Positions 8,958 to 18,452 of a stretch of 64,000 bases of DNA are shown in pieces. Numbering within the stretch: position 1 is the first letter of the stretch; every line of letters starts with the position of its first letter. Below the pieces are notes generated by a model. The model saw only the letters and a program-made list of their open reading frames with translations. It was not told the origin of the DNA and ran no database searches. The position numbers and the translations under genes were made by a program. Origin of the DNA: Gammaproteobacteria bacterium (GTDB lineage Bacteria > Pseudomonadota > Gammaproteobacteria > Pseudomonadales > Pseudohongiellaceae); contig SHZK01000001.1 in assembly GCA_009692305.1 (NCBI GenBank), positions 62,001-126,000 on the forward strand, in the 5' to 3' direction.

Positions 8958-10495
8958 GGGCGACCTACCAGAATGGTTGTTGAGGTGCCGTGGCGAAGTA
9001 TCAAATCCGGAATAGCATCAGCATTCAACGGGAGCACTTCGAATTGAAATACACTGCGGTTCGAAACGTACTCCCAGAATGGGCTGCTGTCGATCTGCAT
9101 TGCGGCATCGATTTTTTTCGCGGCCAGCGTACCGTTGTCCGTGATGTAGAGAGCATCTTTGGATCCATCACCATCGACATCAAAGCGTAGCGACATCTGT
9201 TCGGAAAGGCCGCGCACGTTGGTCGCCGAGAAGGTTTCTTCGAGTCGTGAATCTGGTCGACGACTGAAGAGCTGTCCTGGAGAACTGCTATCTTCAACAT
9301 ATAATAACTGAGTGCGATTTATGCTGGCATTGCGGATCGCATCCACGACGGGAATTGTGTAGTAGCTAACGTTGAGCACAGTCGAACCATCGGCTTGCAG
9401 TTGCAGGAAATTCAAGCGGACGTCGTAGCCGGAGAAGCGCATGACCTGATCGGGTTGTTGCAGATTGAATTGACCGCCCTGATTAAGGAACAATTGCGCA
9501 GTCCATTCATCGCCCTCACCACGCATGCGCATCAGGTCCAGCACGTCATCATGATTGATATCGATTAACCGCCAATTGCCCTGGGTGTCAACCGAGGCGA
9601 TCCAGTCTGGTTGCGCGGCGAATCCGCCCGTGGTTTTCTGCAAATGCACATTAAGCTGGCCCAGGCCGTCTTCGCCAACATTGAGGTAGACCAGATCCAG
9701 CAATACATCAGCATTCAAATTGCCCTGGATCAGAGACGGCATCCATTGTTCTGATTGCAACAGGTAGGTGGTTGCAGCATTGTCGTTTTGCCATTGCTCT
9801 ATGAAATTCGCGAATGGCGTGCGGCGGTTGGTACTTAACTCCAGTATGACACCGTCTTCCGGATTAATGCCGACTCTGGCGTCGAAGTCGGTGCCAGGAT
9901 TGCTGCGTTCCATGGCGGCAGTGCTGAGATTAATCGTGGAGAGTGTTGAGGCAAGTTCAAATTGTTCCTCGCCCTTTCCATAAAAAATTCCGTAACTGTC
10001 CATTCCTGGGAGAATCAAGTCTGCCAGGCTGTCATTGTTCAGGTCCGCGGTGGACTCGAAAAATTGTAATTCCTGAGAGTCTGGCATGCTCGCAATCAAG
10101 TCCCAGTCAAGTAATTGCCTGATATTGCCGGTATATCCTGGCTGCATCGCATTCAGGCTGAACACCCCATTATTCGCCAGTAACAACAATTCCATGCCAG
10201 GGTCGGGCCGCAAGTCGGCGAAGGCTATGGCGATGATCTCGGTCTTGATTTCTACCCGAACCGGGTTTGCGTCGAAGGTGCCATCTTGCTGTTGCAGATA
10301 GATCAACAGTTCACGACCAACGCCTGCCTGATAATTGGGAACGATCAAATCTTTGGCGTTGTCACCGTTTATGTCATGCGTGCGCATAGGGTCAAAATTA
10401 TTTTCCCGTTTCAACTCGAATTCGACGTAGTTGGACTGCGCGCACGCCAAGGTCGGCAACAGGGTCAATAAAAGTAAGGTGTGTTTGATGGTCAT
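8954..10495 (-). CDS. Secreted FG-GAP/VCBS-repeat protein (first of a pair)
   Basis: A 513-residue protein with a clear signal peptide (residues 1-19, cleavage after 'LACA'). FG-GAP/VCBS calcium-loop motifs recur along the chain: 'INGDNAKDL' (about 45), 'LNNDSLADL' (about 153), 'INHDDVLDL' (about 315), 'VDGDGSKDA' (about 442) and 'LNADAIPDL' near the end. A beta-propeller in the periplasm or on the surface is expected. It starts three bases after the stop of the PDZ lipoprotein gene and overlaps the next FG-GAP gene by four bases, so the three are a tight operon. Function unknown; the two propellers may form a complex or bind the same target. Confidence 0.8.
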   Translation of the reverse strand: MTIKHTLLLLTLLPTLACAQSNYVEFELKRENNFDPMRTHDINGDNAKDLIVPNYQAGVGRELLIYLQQQDGTFDANPVRVEIKTEIIAIAFADLRPDPGMELLLLANNGVFSLNAMQPGYTGNIRQLLDWDLIASMPDSQELQFFESTADLNNDSLADLILPGMDSYGIFYGKGEEQFELASTLSTINLSTAAMERSNPGTDFDARVGINPEDGVILELSTNRRTPFANFIEQWQNDNAATTYLLQSEQWMPSLIQGNLNADVLLDLVYLNVGEDGLGQLNVHLQKTTGGFAAQPDWIASVDTQGNWRLIDINHDDVLDLMRMRGEGDEWTAQLFLNQGGQFNLQQPDQVMRFSGYDVRLNFLQLQADGSTVLNVSYYTIPVVDAIRNASINRTQLLYVEDSSSPGQLFSRRPDSRLEETFSATNVRGLSEQMSLRFDVDGDGSKDALYITDNGTLAAKKIDAAMQIDSSPFWEYVSNRSVFQFEVLPLNADAIPDLILRHGTSTTILVGRP

Positions 10496-10498
10496 GGG

Positions 10499-11467
10499 TT
10501 AATTGGCCGTTTCCGTCAATTCACCATAATTGCTGCTGTATTTGATCAGGCCCAGCACATTGTGGGATTTTTCTCCGTCTACGCGGTTGTACCTATACAC
10601 CGCAAACAACCACAGGTCCAGCAGGGTCAGACTGTCGCTGGAAGGACTCAACGAAGATTCATATTTAAGCATCGGCCCGAGCGAGATCCGGCTGATCCGT
10701 CGGCCCGGATTCCATAGAGTAACTGTTTTGGTTTCGACAGCATCTCCATCGAACACAGTAAATTCAACTTTTGTGCCAAGTGCAAATTCCTGATTCAGCC
10801 TGGTGATCAGGTCTTGTGCAGAATTGAGGTTGGTCCCGTTCAGGGCCAACACCAGATCACCTGGCTTGATGCCAGCGGCTGGCAGCGGACTGTCTGGAAA
10901 CAGTTCTGTTACGCGCGCTGCCGGGATGGAGGCTTGTTCGCGAATGTTCACCATTTCCGTGCGATAGCCCGCGCGCGTGGCGATTGGATCGGCACGGTAT
11001 AATTCGCGCGGTCCCGCCGCGGTGCTCGCAGCGACTGCCGTGAGCGTGGTTTCCAACACTGCGGTGTTACGACGCACGGTAAATTGGAAGCTGCCACCTT
11101 CACTCTGCTGGCTTAGTGCGGCGAGAGTGTCTGGATGATTCGTCGCAATGGCATTGACGCTGAGGATGATGTCGCCAGGTTGAATGCCGGCTGCATCGGC
11201 CGCACCATTCGAGTTAACGGTGCGTACCCGAATGCCGGGCAGTGTTGCCACATTCAGCAGGGAATCACTCTCGTTGACGGTAACTTCCAGGCCAAAATTG
11301 AGTTGCCCGCCGCTGGTATTGCTTGCGCTGCGGAGGCTGATGTCTTCCGGAGACAAGGTCACGGCTGGCACCAGTACGCGTGGTTCGTAACTGACGCAAC
11401 CAGCCAGCAGTGTGATATGCGCAATCATAACAAGAATAATTCGGGCAGGAGATACACTTAATCGCAT
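10499..11467 (-). CDS. Lipoprotein with two PDZ domains
   Basis: The start chosen is ATG 11467, giving a classic lipoprotein signal with lipobox 'LLAGC' (Cys24); a longer frame to 11545 would run into the permease gene and hide the signal. The 322-residue protein has two PDZ domains, around 'AAGIQPGDIILSVN' and 'AAGIKPGDLVLALNG', each with the carboxylate-binding loop region. No trypsin- or tail-specific-protease domain is attached, so a scaffold or sorting role is more likely than proteolysis. It lies five bases after the ABC permease and three bases before the FG-GAP genes. PDZ domains usually bind C-termini; the FG-GAP partners or the M16 peptidase upstream are possible ligands, by position only. 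Confidence 0.8.
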   Translation of the reverse strand: MRLSVSPARIILVMIAHITLLAGCVSYEPRVLVPAVTLSPEDISLRSASNTSGGQLNFGLEVTVNESDSLLNVATLPGIRVRTVNSNGAADAAGIQPGDIILSVNAIATNHPDTLAALSQQSEGGSFQFTVRRNTAVLETTLTAVAASTAAGPRELYRADPIATRAGYRTEMVNIREQASIPAARVTELFPDSPLPAAGIKPGDLVLALNGTNLNSAQDLITRLNQEFALGTKVEFTVFDGDAVETKTVTLWNPGRRISRISLGPMLKYESSLSPSSDSLTLLDLWLFAVYRYNRVDGEKSHNVLGLIKYSSNYGELTETAN

Positions 11468-11472
11468 GCGGG

Positions 11473-12330
11473 TTATACCTTTTTCCAGCGCACTATTATC
11501 AGTGTCATAGCGAGCAACAGTAACATGGTCGGGATTGGGACCCACAGATTCAAAGTTTGTACGCGTTCATCAATCAGTACGTCCGAGTAACCACGCACGA
11601 GTCGACTGACATCCTGCAGATACGACTGATCCAGTAACGAGGGTTGGAAACTGGCGTAGAGATAGGAGCTGAAGTCACCCAGCATTGCCTTCAGGATATC
11701 CATGGCCAGAGTCAGACCCAGTGCGGTGGTAACCGCCTGCGTCGCGGATTGTGCGCTCACGGAAACCAACAAGCCGAAGGCGATGGCGGCGGGCAAGGGC
11801 AGAAGTGCGAGGGTTAATCCCGCGCCAATCTCGGTACGAATTTCTGCTGCGCTGATCAGTTCGAAACCGTCTTCCACCACCGGTCCATACTCCCACAGTA
11901 TGCCGGCAACAAACCAGCACAGTGACAGCAGCAAGCAGATAGAGAGCAGGGCCTGCACATGCAGATTGACGAGTTTGGCGAGTACTACACTGGGGCGACT
12001 GGCGCGTCTGATGAATAAATGCCGGAGCGTGCCAAGGTCCCGTTCATAACTGAAGCTATAGGCGGCCTGTGCTACCAACAGCAGTCCGAGTATGGTCAGG
12101 CCGGTTTTCACGCCATCCACGAAGTAGCCATATGCACTATCGGCAAGCGCCGCATCAAAACTGGAATTACCAAGCAGGTTATCGCGCGCCGCTTGCCCGG
12201 TCTCGGATAGTTTGGTCAGCAGATACTGCAGCAGTGCGATAGTCGCTGGCGCAATTACCACCAGCTTGCTGCTGAAACTACGCAGTGCCACGAACAACTC
12301 TGCCCGGATTGCAGTGTAGAGGCCGTTCAT
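11473..12330 (-). CDS. ABC-2 type transporter permease
   Basis: A 285-residue inner-membrane protein with about six hydrophobic segments (for example residues 22-40, 75-95, 125-150, 170-190, 200-220 and 262-282) and the 'ERDLGTLRHLFIRRASRPSVVLAKL' -type cytosolic coupling region seen in NosY/ABC-2 exporters; only part of it is quoted here as a landmark. It overlaps the ATPase gene by four bases at its start, the usual arrangement for a coupled pair. Substrate unknown. The downstream secreted propeller proteins and PDZ lipoprotein suggest that the transporter works on, or with, envelope proteins. Confidence 0.85.
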   Translation of the reverse strand: MNGLYTAIRAELFVALRSFSSKLVVIAPATIALLQYLLTKLSETGQAARDNLLGNSSFDAALADSAYGYFVDGVKTGLTILGLLLVAQAAYSFSYERDLGTLRHLFIRRASRPSVVLAKLVNLHVQALLSICLLLSLCWFVAGILWEYGPVVEDGFELISAAEIRTEIGAGLTLALLPLPAAIAFGLLVSVSAQSATQAVTTALGLTLAMDILKAMLGDFSSYLYASFQPSLLDQSYLQDVSRLVRGYSDVLIDERVQTLNLWVPIPTMLLLLAMTLIIVRWKKV

Positions 12331-13253
12331 GTACGAACCTCATTGCTGATCTGGCGAAACAATCCGGCCAGGGAGGCGCGCTGCAGATGCAGTTCAGTTA
12401 CCCCGATCTGCCGGCTTACCAAAGCCTGATTCAATGCCGCCGAAGTCATGTTGCCCAGTTGGATGCGCAGAAAGCCGTCAGGATCGACACCGGCAACTTG
12501 CACGTCGGGCATTGTGCGCAGCAAGTCTTCGGCCTGCTGCAGTTGTGCGGTGCTCAGCAAGGCCACGTTCCGGGACGCGCCGAGTAAATCGGCGATGGTG
12601 CCACTGACCGCAATCGTGCCCTTGTGGAGGATCGCGATATGACTGCAGATCTGTTCCAGATAGGGCAATTGGTGGCTGCACAGGAAAAAACTGGTGTTGT
12701 GGTCCTGATTAAATTGTTGAATCAGGCGCAAAACGTCATCGACGCCTTCTGCATCGAGTCCGTTAAAAGGTTCGTCGAGAACTATCAATTCGGGATTGCC
12801 AAGCAGCGCCTGCGCGATGGACGTCCTGCGTTTGTTGCCGAGAGAGAGCTGTCTTACCTTGTAGTTCGAGTAGCGACTGACCCCTAACATTTTTTCTACG
12901 TCTTGCGCGGTGCGAACAGGTGTTGGGCACAGACTGCGCGCCAGTTGCAGATTTTGGCGAACAGTAAGATTCGGATGCAGGCTTGGCGTGTCGAATATGG
13001 CGACGACCTTGCCTTTGGCGCGGTGCAGGTCAGCAGGCGCATGACCCATCACTGATACAGTTCCAGACTGGAAGCGTTGTAGTCCCAGGATACATTCTAT
13101 GGTCGTGGTTTTGCCTGACCCGTTCAGGCCAACCAGGCCATGAATGGCGCCGCGGGAAATGCTGAGTTCAAGATTGGACAGAACCGGTACATCACCGTAC
13201 TTTTTATGAAGTCCGGCTACCGCTAGCGCTGGATTGGATTGATTGGAATGCAT
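12327..13253 (-). CDS. ABC transporter ATP-binding protein
   Basis: A 308-residue ATPase with Walker A 'GLNGSGKTT' (residues 42-50), an ABC signature 'LSLGNKRR', Walker B 'LIVLDEPFNGLD' and the switch His in 'CSHQL'. The C-terminal extension of about 90 residues is typical of ATPases paired with ABC-2 permeases (CcmA/NosF-like). It is the first gene of the 13.3-6 kb minus-strand run. The start at 13253 lies 85 bases beyond the stop of the M16 peptidase gene, so read-through from that gene is possible. Confidence 0.9.
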   Translation of the reverse strand: MHSNQSNPALAVAGLHKKYGDVPVLSNLELSISRGAIHGLVGLNGSGKTTTIECILGLQRFQSGTVSVMGHAPADLHRAKGKVVAIFDTPSLHPNLTVRQNLQLARSLCPTPVRTAQDVEKMLGVSRYSNYKVRQLSLGNKRRTSIAQALLGNPELIVLDEPFNGLDAEGVDDVLRLIQQFNQDHNTSFFLCSHQLPYLEQICSHIAILHKGTIAVSGTIADLLGASRNVALLSTAQLQQAEDLLRTMPDVQVAGVDPDGFLRIQLGNMTSAALNQALVSRQIGVTELHLQRASLAGLFRQISNEVRT

Positions 13254-13338
13254 GTTGTGGATTCAACCGGGCACAGGTCTCCGGTCGATGCAGTAACAGC
13301 GGGTCAGCTGCATGGACCGGAATTTGAATACCCTACGA

Positions 13339-16338
13339 CTACTCTACGAATAAATCATTAACCTGGATTTGTTGAACATTGCCGAATTGTTCCAGATCTG
13401 CGGCATCGATAATCGAGACATCGCCAACGATGGAGATCAGCTTTGGTCGATCTTTCACGTGCTGCTGCTGAAAATCCAACAGATCCTGCATCGTCAGTGT
13501 TTGTAGTTTTTCGTAGCTCTCGCGCCGCGGATCATTCTGCAGCCCGAGTAGCTCCCAGCCGCGCACCGCACCAATCACTTCCCTGAAATTGATTTTGGAC
13601 GTGCGATAGCGATTGAGCAGCGATTCCCTGGTTTCTTCAAAGCGCTCGGCCGACGCAGGCATATTGTCGATCAGGTCGAGGAATGCGCTCACGGCATCCA
13701 CGGTCTTGTCAGTTTGCGTGCCAATCACGCCCACCATCAGGTTTTCAGCATTCAGGCGTCCACCCTGAGAATAGCGTGCAGCCGCCAAATAAGCCAGCGC
13801 ACGCGCTTCCCGCATCTCCTGAAACACGATACTGGACATGCCGTCGCCGAAATAACCGGTATAGATTGAAGCGGCAACGCTGTCGTCACGGTTGTATTCG
13901 CCATCAGGGAACTCGATGCGCACCTGTGCCTGCGCTGTCTTCTGGTCCACCAGATAAACTTCGGACTCGGTAACAGTGCGCGCGGTGCGGAAACGGTACG
14001 GAGGCGTGTCTTTCAAGTCACCAGCGAGAGGGTGATGGCGTCGCAGCACTTCGACCACTTGCTCCAGCGGCATGGAACCGGTATAGGCGAGTGTTTGTTT
14101 ATAGGTGAGCAGTTCTGCCGGCAAGCCTAACAATTCGTCTAGAGTAGTGGCCTGAATCTCCTCACTGGTGAGTGCTTCCAGCATTGGTGACTGCTCGCCG
14201 TAGCGATTGTACATATACAGTGCCTGGGAAATTGCGGGCGGTGAACTCTTCTGGTCCTGCCGATTCTTCAGCAGAATGCCTTTCAGATTCTCCAGAGTGG
14301 CTGGATCTGTAACCGGATTCCGGATGACATCCAGCATCAGCTCTACGCTCGCTTCGAACTGTTCGTCCAAACCTGAAATAGAAATACCGGATGAATTTTC
14401 GCCACTGCCGAAGCCGAACTCAGTTCCCATTCGATACCATTCTTTCTGCAATGCCTCATTGCTGAGGGTTGCCGTGCCGGCGACCTCCATCAGCGCAGAG
14501 GACAGGCCCAGCTTCTCGTTTTCCTCAGTGCCCACTTCCACGTTGATCGAAAATGAGAACAGGTCATTCAATGGATTTGGCGCGTAATACAGTTGCACGC
14601 CGTCGGCGAACTCAATGACACGATAGTCACGGTCAACTTGTACGAAGGTCGGTTCGATCGGAGCGAAGTCCATCGCCAGCACGCGAGCCGCGAAGGCAGA
14701 CTGGCGCGTGGGGTCGATGATCACCGGGTCGATCTGCGGTTTCTCCACCACGGGAATATCGTGTTGGGCATCAACGCGATAGGCAGCCACGTAGTCGCTA
14801 CCGAAATACTTGTTTGCGACATCCACCACGTCCTGCTTGATTAATTGTTGCATGCGGTCAAATTCGTGCACCGTATAGTCCCAGTCAGCCCCTTCGATAA
14901 AAGACTGCCGCATCAAGCCCACGCGTGCGGTGTTGAATTCCAGCGAGGCTTTCTGGTTTTTCTTGAAGTCGTTGATGATGGCCGGAAGAATCCAGTCTTC
15001 GAATTCACCGGCTTTGATCAACTCGATCTGATCCAGCAGCAGTTGTTCAACTTCAGCCAGGGTCTGGTCCTGCTTGGGAACGCCCCACAGATTCTGGACA
15101 CCGGCATCATTCAGGAACAGCGGCGACGAACCGGCTTCGGATACCAGCTGTTGCTGGTTCAGGTTGAGGTTAATCAAACCGGCCGTGCGATTGTCGAGAA
15201 TCATGTCCACCAGGATGAGGGCTTCCTTGTCCGCACTGCCATGGCCTGCGGTACGGAAGGCGAGCTGCACCTGTTCCTGACCGGGGTATTGCACGGTGCG
15301 CCGCTCGGCGCCCTGTATTGCCGGTTCCTGCCAGGGACCTACCTCTGGTACTGGTTTGCGCTGCCAGCCAGAGAATTTTTCACTGATAAGGGCAATCGTC
15401 TCATCGATATCAATATCGCCGCTGATGAAGATGCCCATGTTGTTAGGCACATAGTAAGTGTCGAAATAATTCTGGATGTAGACCAGTGACGGATTCTTCA
15501 GGTGTTCCACCGTGCCGATCGTGGGTTGTTGCCCGTATGGGTGCACCTTGAACATCATTTCGTCAATGGCAGTGCCGATGATGCGGTCGCCGTTGTCCAG
15601 AGTACGGTTTTTCTCCTCGTAAACGGTTTCCAGTTCGGTGTGGAACAGGCGGAACACTGGATTCACGAAGCGATCAGATTCCACCTCGGCCCATTGCCGC
15701 AGGCGATTGGAGGGCAGCGCGATCTTGTACACGGTCTCCTCATACCAGGTGTGCGCATTCATGCCGGTGCCACCCATGCTGTTGTAGAGCTTGTCGATCT
15801 CATTAGGCACGGCATAAGCGGCTGCTTGCTGGGCGACGCTATTGATCTCGGCGTAAATCTCCGCGCGCCGCGCGGGATCGGTCTCATTAAAGTGTTGTTC
15901 GTACAATTCTACGGTGCGATCGAGAAAGGGTTTCTCAGCGGCATAATCCAGAGTGCCCAGATTCTGGTTGCCCTTGAACAGCAGATGTTCCAGGTAATGG
16001 GCTAAGCCAGTGCCATCAGCCGGGTCGTGCTTGCTGCCGGCACGGACCGCTATTTCCGCGTAAAAAGTCGGCTCTTCATGGTTTTCGGTGAGGTAGACCT
16101 TGAGACCGTTATCCAGTTCAAAGATATGGGTATTGAGGGGATCGTCAGGGTTTAGCGGGCTGACGCGCTGATACCCAACGGTAGCATCGGCACTATTTGC
16201 CATAGTGGCGCTGTCGCCGGCTGCCATCGGCACGCCGTCACTGGTGGGCTGCTGTTCACTGCAGGCCAGCAGGGTGAGCAGCAATAGCGGCGCCGTGATC
16301 CGGCGCAATAGTGGCAATGGGGAAAAGGCCTGTCTCAT
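13339..16338 (-). CDS. M16 family zinc metallopeptidase, lipoprotein
   Basis: A 999-residue insulinase/pitrilysin-type peptidase. ATG 16338 is chosen because AGGAG lies seven bases upstream and it gives a lipoprotein signal with 'LTLLAC' (Cys26); an upstream ATG at 16356 overlaps that binding site. The zinc motif HxxEH is present as HYLEH (residues 114-118), with the distal 'TVYEEKNR' glutamate region about 80 residues later. Two M16 repeats follow, as in two-domain periplasmic members; the C-terminal repeat lacks the motif, as usual. It would degrade peptides at the envelope. It is divergent from the exporter operon at 16761 and lies upstream of the ABC/PDZ/FG-GAP run. Confidence 0.93.
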   Translation of the reverse strand: MRQAFSPLPLLRRITAPLLLLTLLACSEQQPTSDGVPMAAGDSATMANSADATVGYQRVSPLNPDDPLNTHIFELDNGLKVYLTENHEEPTFYAEIAVRAGSKHDPADGTGLAHYLEHLLFKGNQNLGTLDYAAEKPFLDRTVELYEQHFNETDPARRAEIYAEINSVAQQAAAYAVPNEIDKLYNSMGGTGMNAHTWYEETVYKIALPSNRLRQWAEVESDRFVNPVFRLFHTELETVYEEKNRTLDNGDRIIGTAIDEMMFKVHPYGQQPTIGTVEHLKNPSLVYIQNYFDTYYVPNNMGIFISGDIDIDETIALISEKFSGWQRKPVPEVGPWQEPAIQGAERRTVQYPGQEQVQLAFRTAGHGSADKEALILVDMILDNRTAGLINLNLNQQQLVSEAGSSPLFLNDAGVQNLWGVPKQDQTLAEVEQLLLDQIELIKAGEFEDWILPAIINDFKKNQKASLEFNTARVGLMRQSFIEGADWDYTVHEFDRMQQLIKQDVVDVANKYFGSDYVAAYRVDAQHDIPVVEKPQIDPVIIDPTRQSAFAARVLAMDFAPIEPTFVQVDRDYRVIEFADGVQLYYAPNPLNDLFSFSINVEVGTEENEKLGLSSALMEVAGTATLSNEALQKEWYRMGTEFGFGSGENSSGISISGLDEQFEASVELMLDVIRNPVTDPATLENLKGILLKNRQDQKSSPPAISQALYMYNRYGEQSPMLEALTSEEIQATTLDELLGLPAELLTYKQTLAYTGSMPLEQVVEVLRRHHPLAGDLKDTPPYRFRTARTVTESEVYLVDQKTAQAQVRIEFPDGEYNRDDSVAASIYTGYFGDGMSSIVFQEMREARALAYLAAARYSQGGRLNAENLMVGVIGTQTDKTVDAVSAFLDLIDNMPASAERFEETRESLLNRYRTSKINFREVIGAVRGWELLGLQNDPRRESYEKLQTLTMQDLLDFQQQHVKDRPKLISIVGDVSIIDAADLEQFGNVQQIQVNDLFVE

Positions 16339-16693
16339 AGTGCAACTCCTGTGCATCTGAAGGTCGATTTTGCAGTGGGTTCAATGGCTTGGGGGCATGC
16401 CGCGCAAGCGCGCTAGTTTGGCAGATTTCGCCGGTCAATGTGTAAGTTTTAATCCGCTCTGCCGCACACCAGAAACACTATAACGGGATCTGCAGTGAGC
16501 ATGACAGCCACAGCGCTCCAGATATTATCCAGACCATGTACCGGGGACTCCGCAGCCAAGGTAAGCTGGTATTGCAGGATTGCCATGCGGTCAGCCCGTC
16601 GAGGGGGAAAAAATTCATAAAATCAAAATGTTATCTCCCGCGTGGATGACTCGCCTGAGCGTGATAGCTAGACGGGTATTGGCAGTTACAGCG

Positions 16694-16699
16694 TATAAT
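16694..16699 (+). promoter_or_regulatory. Candidate -10 box for the TolC-HlyD-MacB operon
   Basis: A consensus TATAAT lies 62 bases before the TolC-family start in the 422-base gap between the divergent M16 and exporter genes. No good -35 box is seen at 16-18 bases, so the call is tentative. Nothing else is recognised in the gap. Confidence 0.4.
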
Positions 16700-16760
16700 T
16701 TCCCACTTTTCCCGGATTCTTGCTCCGGACTCCTATTTTTGACTATCCGAAGCGCTAGAC

Positions 16761-18452
16761 ATGAACGAGCTGCATAAACTCTTTATTGGCACAGTGCTTG
16801 GCGTCGTACTGGCGGCCTGCACCAGCAATGCCTACAAGCGCAGCGCTGATGAAGAAAGCTATGCCGCTATCGCTGGCAAGGCAGATGCCGTGCCCGGCAT
16901 GACCGAAAACGTGGTCGTGGATGAGATCCTGGAAATTAACCTCGACGGGTTTGACATCAACAGCGCTGCTTTTGAGTTTCTCGACAACGAAGCCGACAGC
17001 GAGATTGGTGCCCATATCCTGACCCTGAACGCGGCGCTCGATCTGGCGTTTCAGCACAGCAAGGAGTATCAGACCCAGAAGGAACGTCTGTATCTGGAAG
17101 CGCTGTCCCTGACCTTCGATCGCTACCGCTACACACCCACCTTCGCCTTCAGTGGCGGTGCTGACTATAACTGGGATGCGCAGGACCAATTTGTCACCGA
17201 CATGCAGTCACTGACCGGTATGGAACGGATCAGCACTGGTGAAAGCATCGATGCTGGGACCAGCCTCGGCGCCAGGTATCTGTTAAAAGGCGGCGGTGCC
17301 ATTGCGTTGAACCTGACCAATAATTTCACCCGCTTTCTGACTGGTGATATCAGAGAACTGGGCACCAGTGCCCTGATCGGTTCTTTTACCCAACCCTTGC
17401 TGCGGGATTTTGGCGTGGCGATTGAAACTGAAAGCCTGCTGCAGGCCGAGCGCGATTTGCTCTACCAGTTGCGTGATTTTACCCAGTTCCGCAAGAGCTT
17501 CGCGGTGCGCATCGCATCTGATTACTATTCGGTGTTATTGCAGCGCGCGACGGCGCTGAACAATTACGCGGGCCTGCTCGCGAATAATCTGTCACTGCAA
17601 CGGGAGCAGGCATTTCAGCAGGAAGGCCTGCGCACGCTGTTGCAAGTTGGGCGCCTGGAACAATCGTCGCTGCAGCAGGATTTGCGTTGGACCTCGTCGA
17701 TCACCCGCTACAAGCGCAGTCTGGATAATTTCAAATTGCTGATTGGCCTGAATGCCGAGGACAGTATCATTCTGGACGACAACGAGATGGTATTGATCAC
17801 CGAAACTGGAATGGCTAGTCCTGATCTGGAGCTTGAGCAAGCCGTGGAATTGGCCATGCAGACGCGTCTGGATTTATACACACATCTGGATCGGGTGCAG
17901 GATAGTGCGCGCCGCATCCGCGTCGCAGCGAACGCGATGAATCCTGCGCTGGATCTGAATCTGCTTGCGTCGGTGCCAGATGGTCCGCGTGGGAGTCTGG
18001 GGGAACTGGATTTCGAGAATGCTGTGTATTCCGCCGGCCTGGATTTTGATTTGCCGTTGGACAACAAGGCCGAACGCAATAACTATCGACGCGCGCTGGT
18101 CGACTATGCAGCAGCAAGTCGCGATTACTTGCTTGCCGCCGACGAAATCAAGCTGGATGTGATCGACATCTGGCGCCGCATGAATGAAGCACGCAAGAGT
18201 TACGACATCAATGTCACCAGCCTGCAGATAAATGAACGCAGGGTCGAAGAAGCCGAGCTGCGCGCCGAATTGGGTTTAGGTGATATCCAGGATACGGTAG
18301 ATTCGCAGAATGACTTGACGGCCGCCCGCACGGAACTGGTGCGTTCGATAGTCGATCACAACATCGCCAAGCTGGAATTCTGGAGAGATGTGGGATTACT
18401 GTATGTCAATGACAATGGACAGTGGGAGGAAGGCATAGATGAGCCTCAATAA
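16761..18452 (+). CDS. TolC-family outer-membrane factor, lipoprotein
   Basis: A 563-residue outer-membrane efflux protein. The N-terminus is a lipoprotein signal with 'VVLAAC' (Cys20). Two long alpha-helical repeats rich in Ala, Leu, Arg and Gln are visible ('ALDLAFQHSKEYQTQKERLY' at about 96 and 'AVELAMQTRLDLYTHLDRVQ' at about 368), separated by beta-strand segments, as in TolC/OprM. It would form the outer-membrane channel for the adaptor and MacB-type ABC transporter encoded next. The following gene starts 14 bases before this stop, indicating coupled translation. Confidence 0.9.
   Translation: MNELHKLFIGTVLGVVLAACTSNAYKRSADEESYAAIAGKADAVPGMTENVVVDEILEINLDGFDINSAAFEFLDNEADSEIGAHILTLNAALDLAFQHSKEYQTQKERLYLEALSLTFDRYRYTPTFAFSGGADYNWDAQDQFVTDMQSLTGMERISTGESIDAGTSLGARYLLKGGGAIALNLTNNFTRFLTGDIRELGTSALIGSFTQPLLRDFGVAIETESLLQAERDLLYQLRDFTQFRKSFAVRIASDYYSVLLQRATALNNYAGLLANNLSLQREQAFQQEGLRTLLQVGRLEQSSLQQDLRWTSSITRYKRSLDNFKLLIGLNAEDSIILDDNEMVLITETGMASPDLELEQAVELAMQTRLDLYTHLDRVQDSARRIRVAANAMNPALDLNLLASVPDGPRGSLGELDFENAVYSAGLDFDLPLDNKAERNNYRRALVDYAAASRDYLLAADEIKLDVIDIWRRMNEARKSYDINVTSLQINERRVEEAELRAELGLGDIQDTVDSQNDLTAARTELVRSIVDHNIAKLEFWRDVGLLYVNDNGQWEEGIDEPQ

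Noticed and set aside
14593..15489. Long open frames antisense to the M16 peptidase gene
   Set aside because: They mirror a strongly supported coding gene on the other strand and show no conserved motif.
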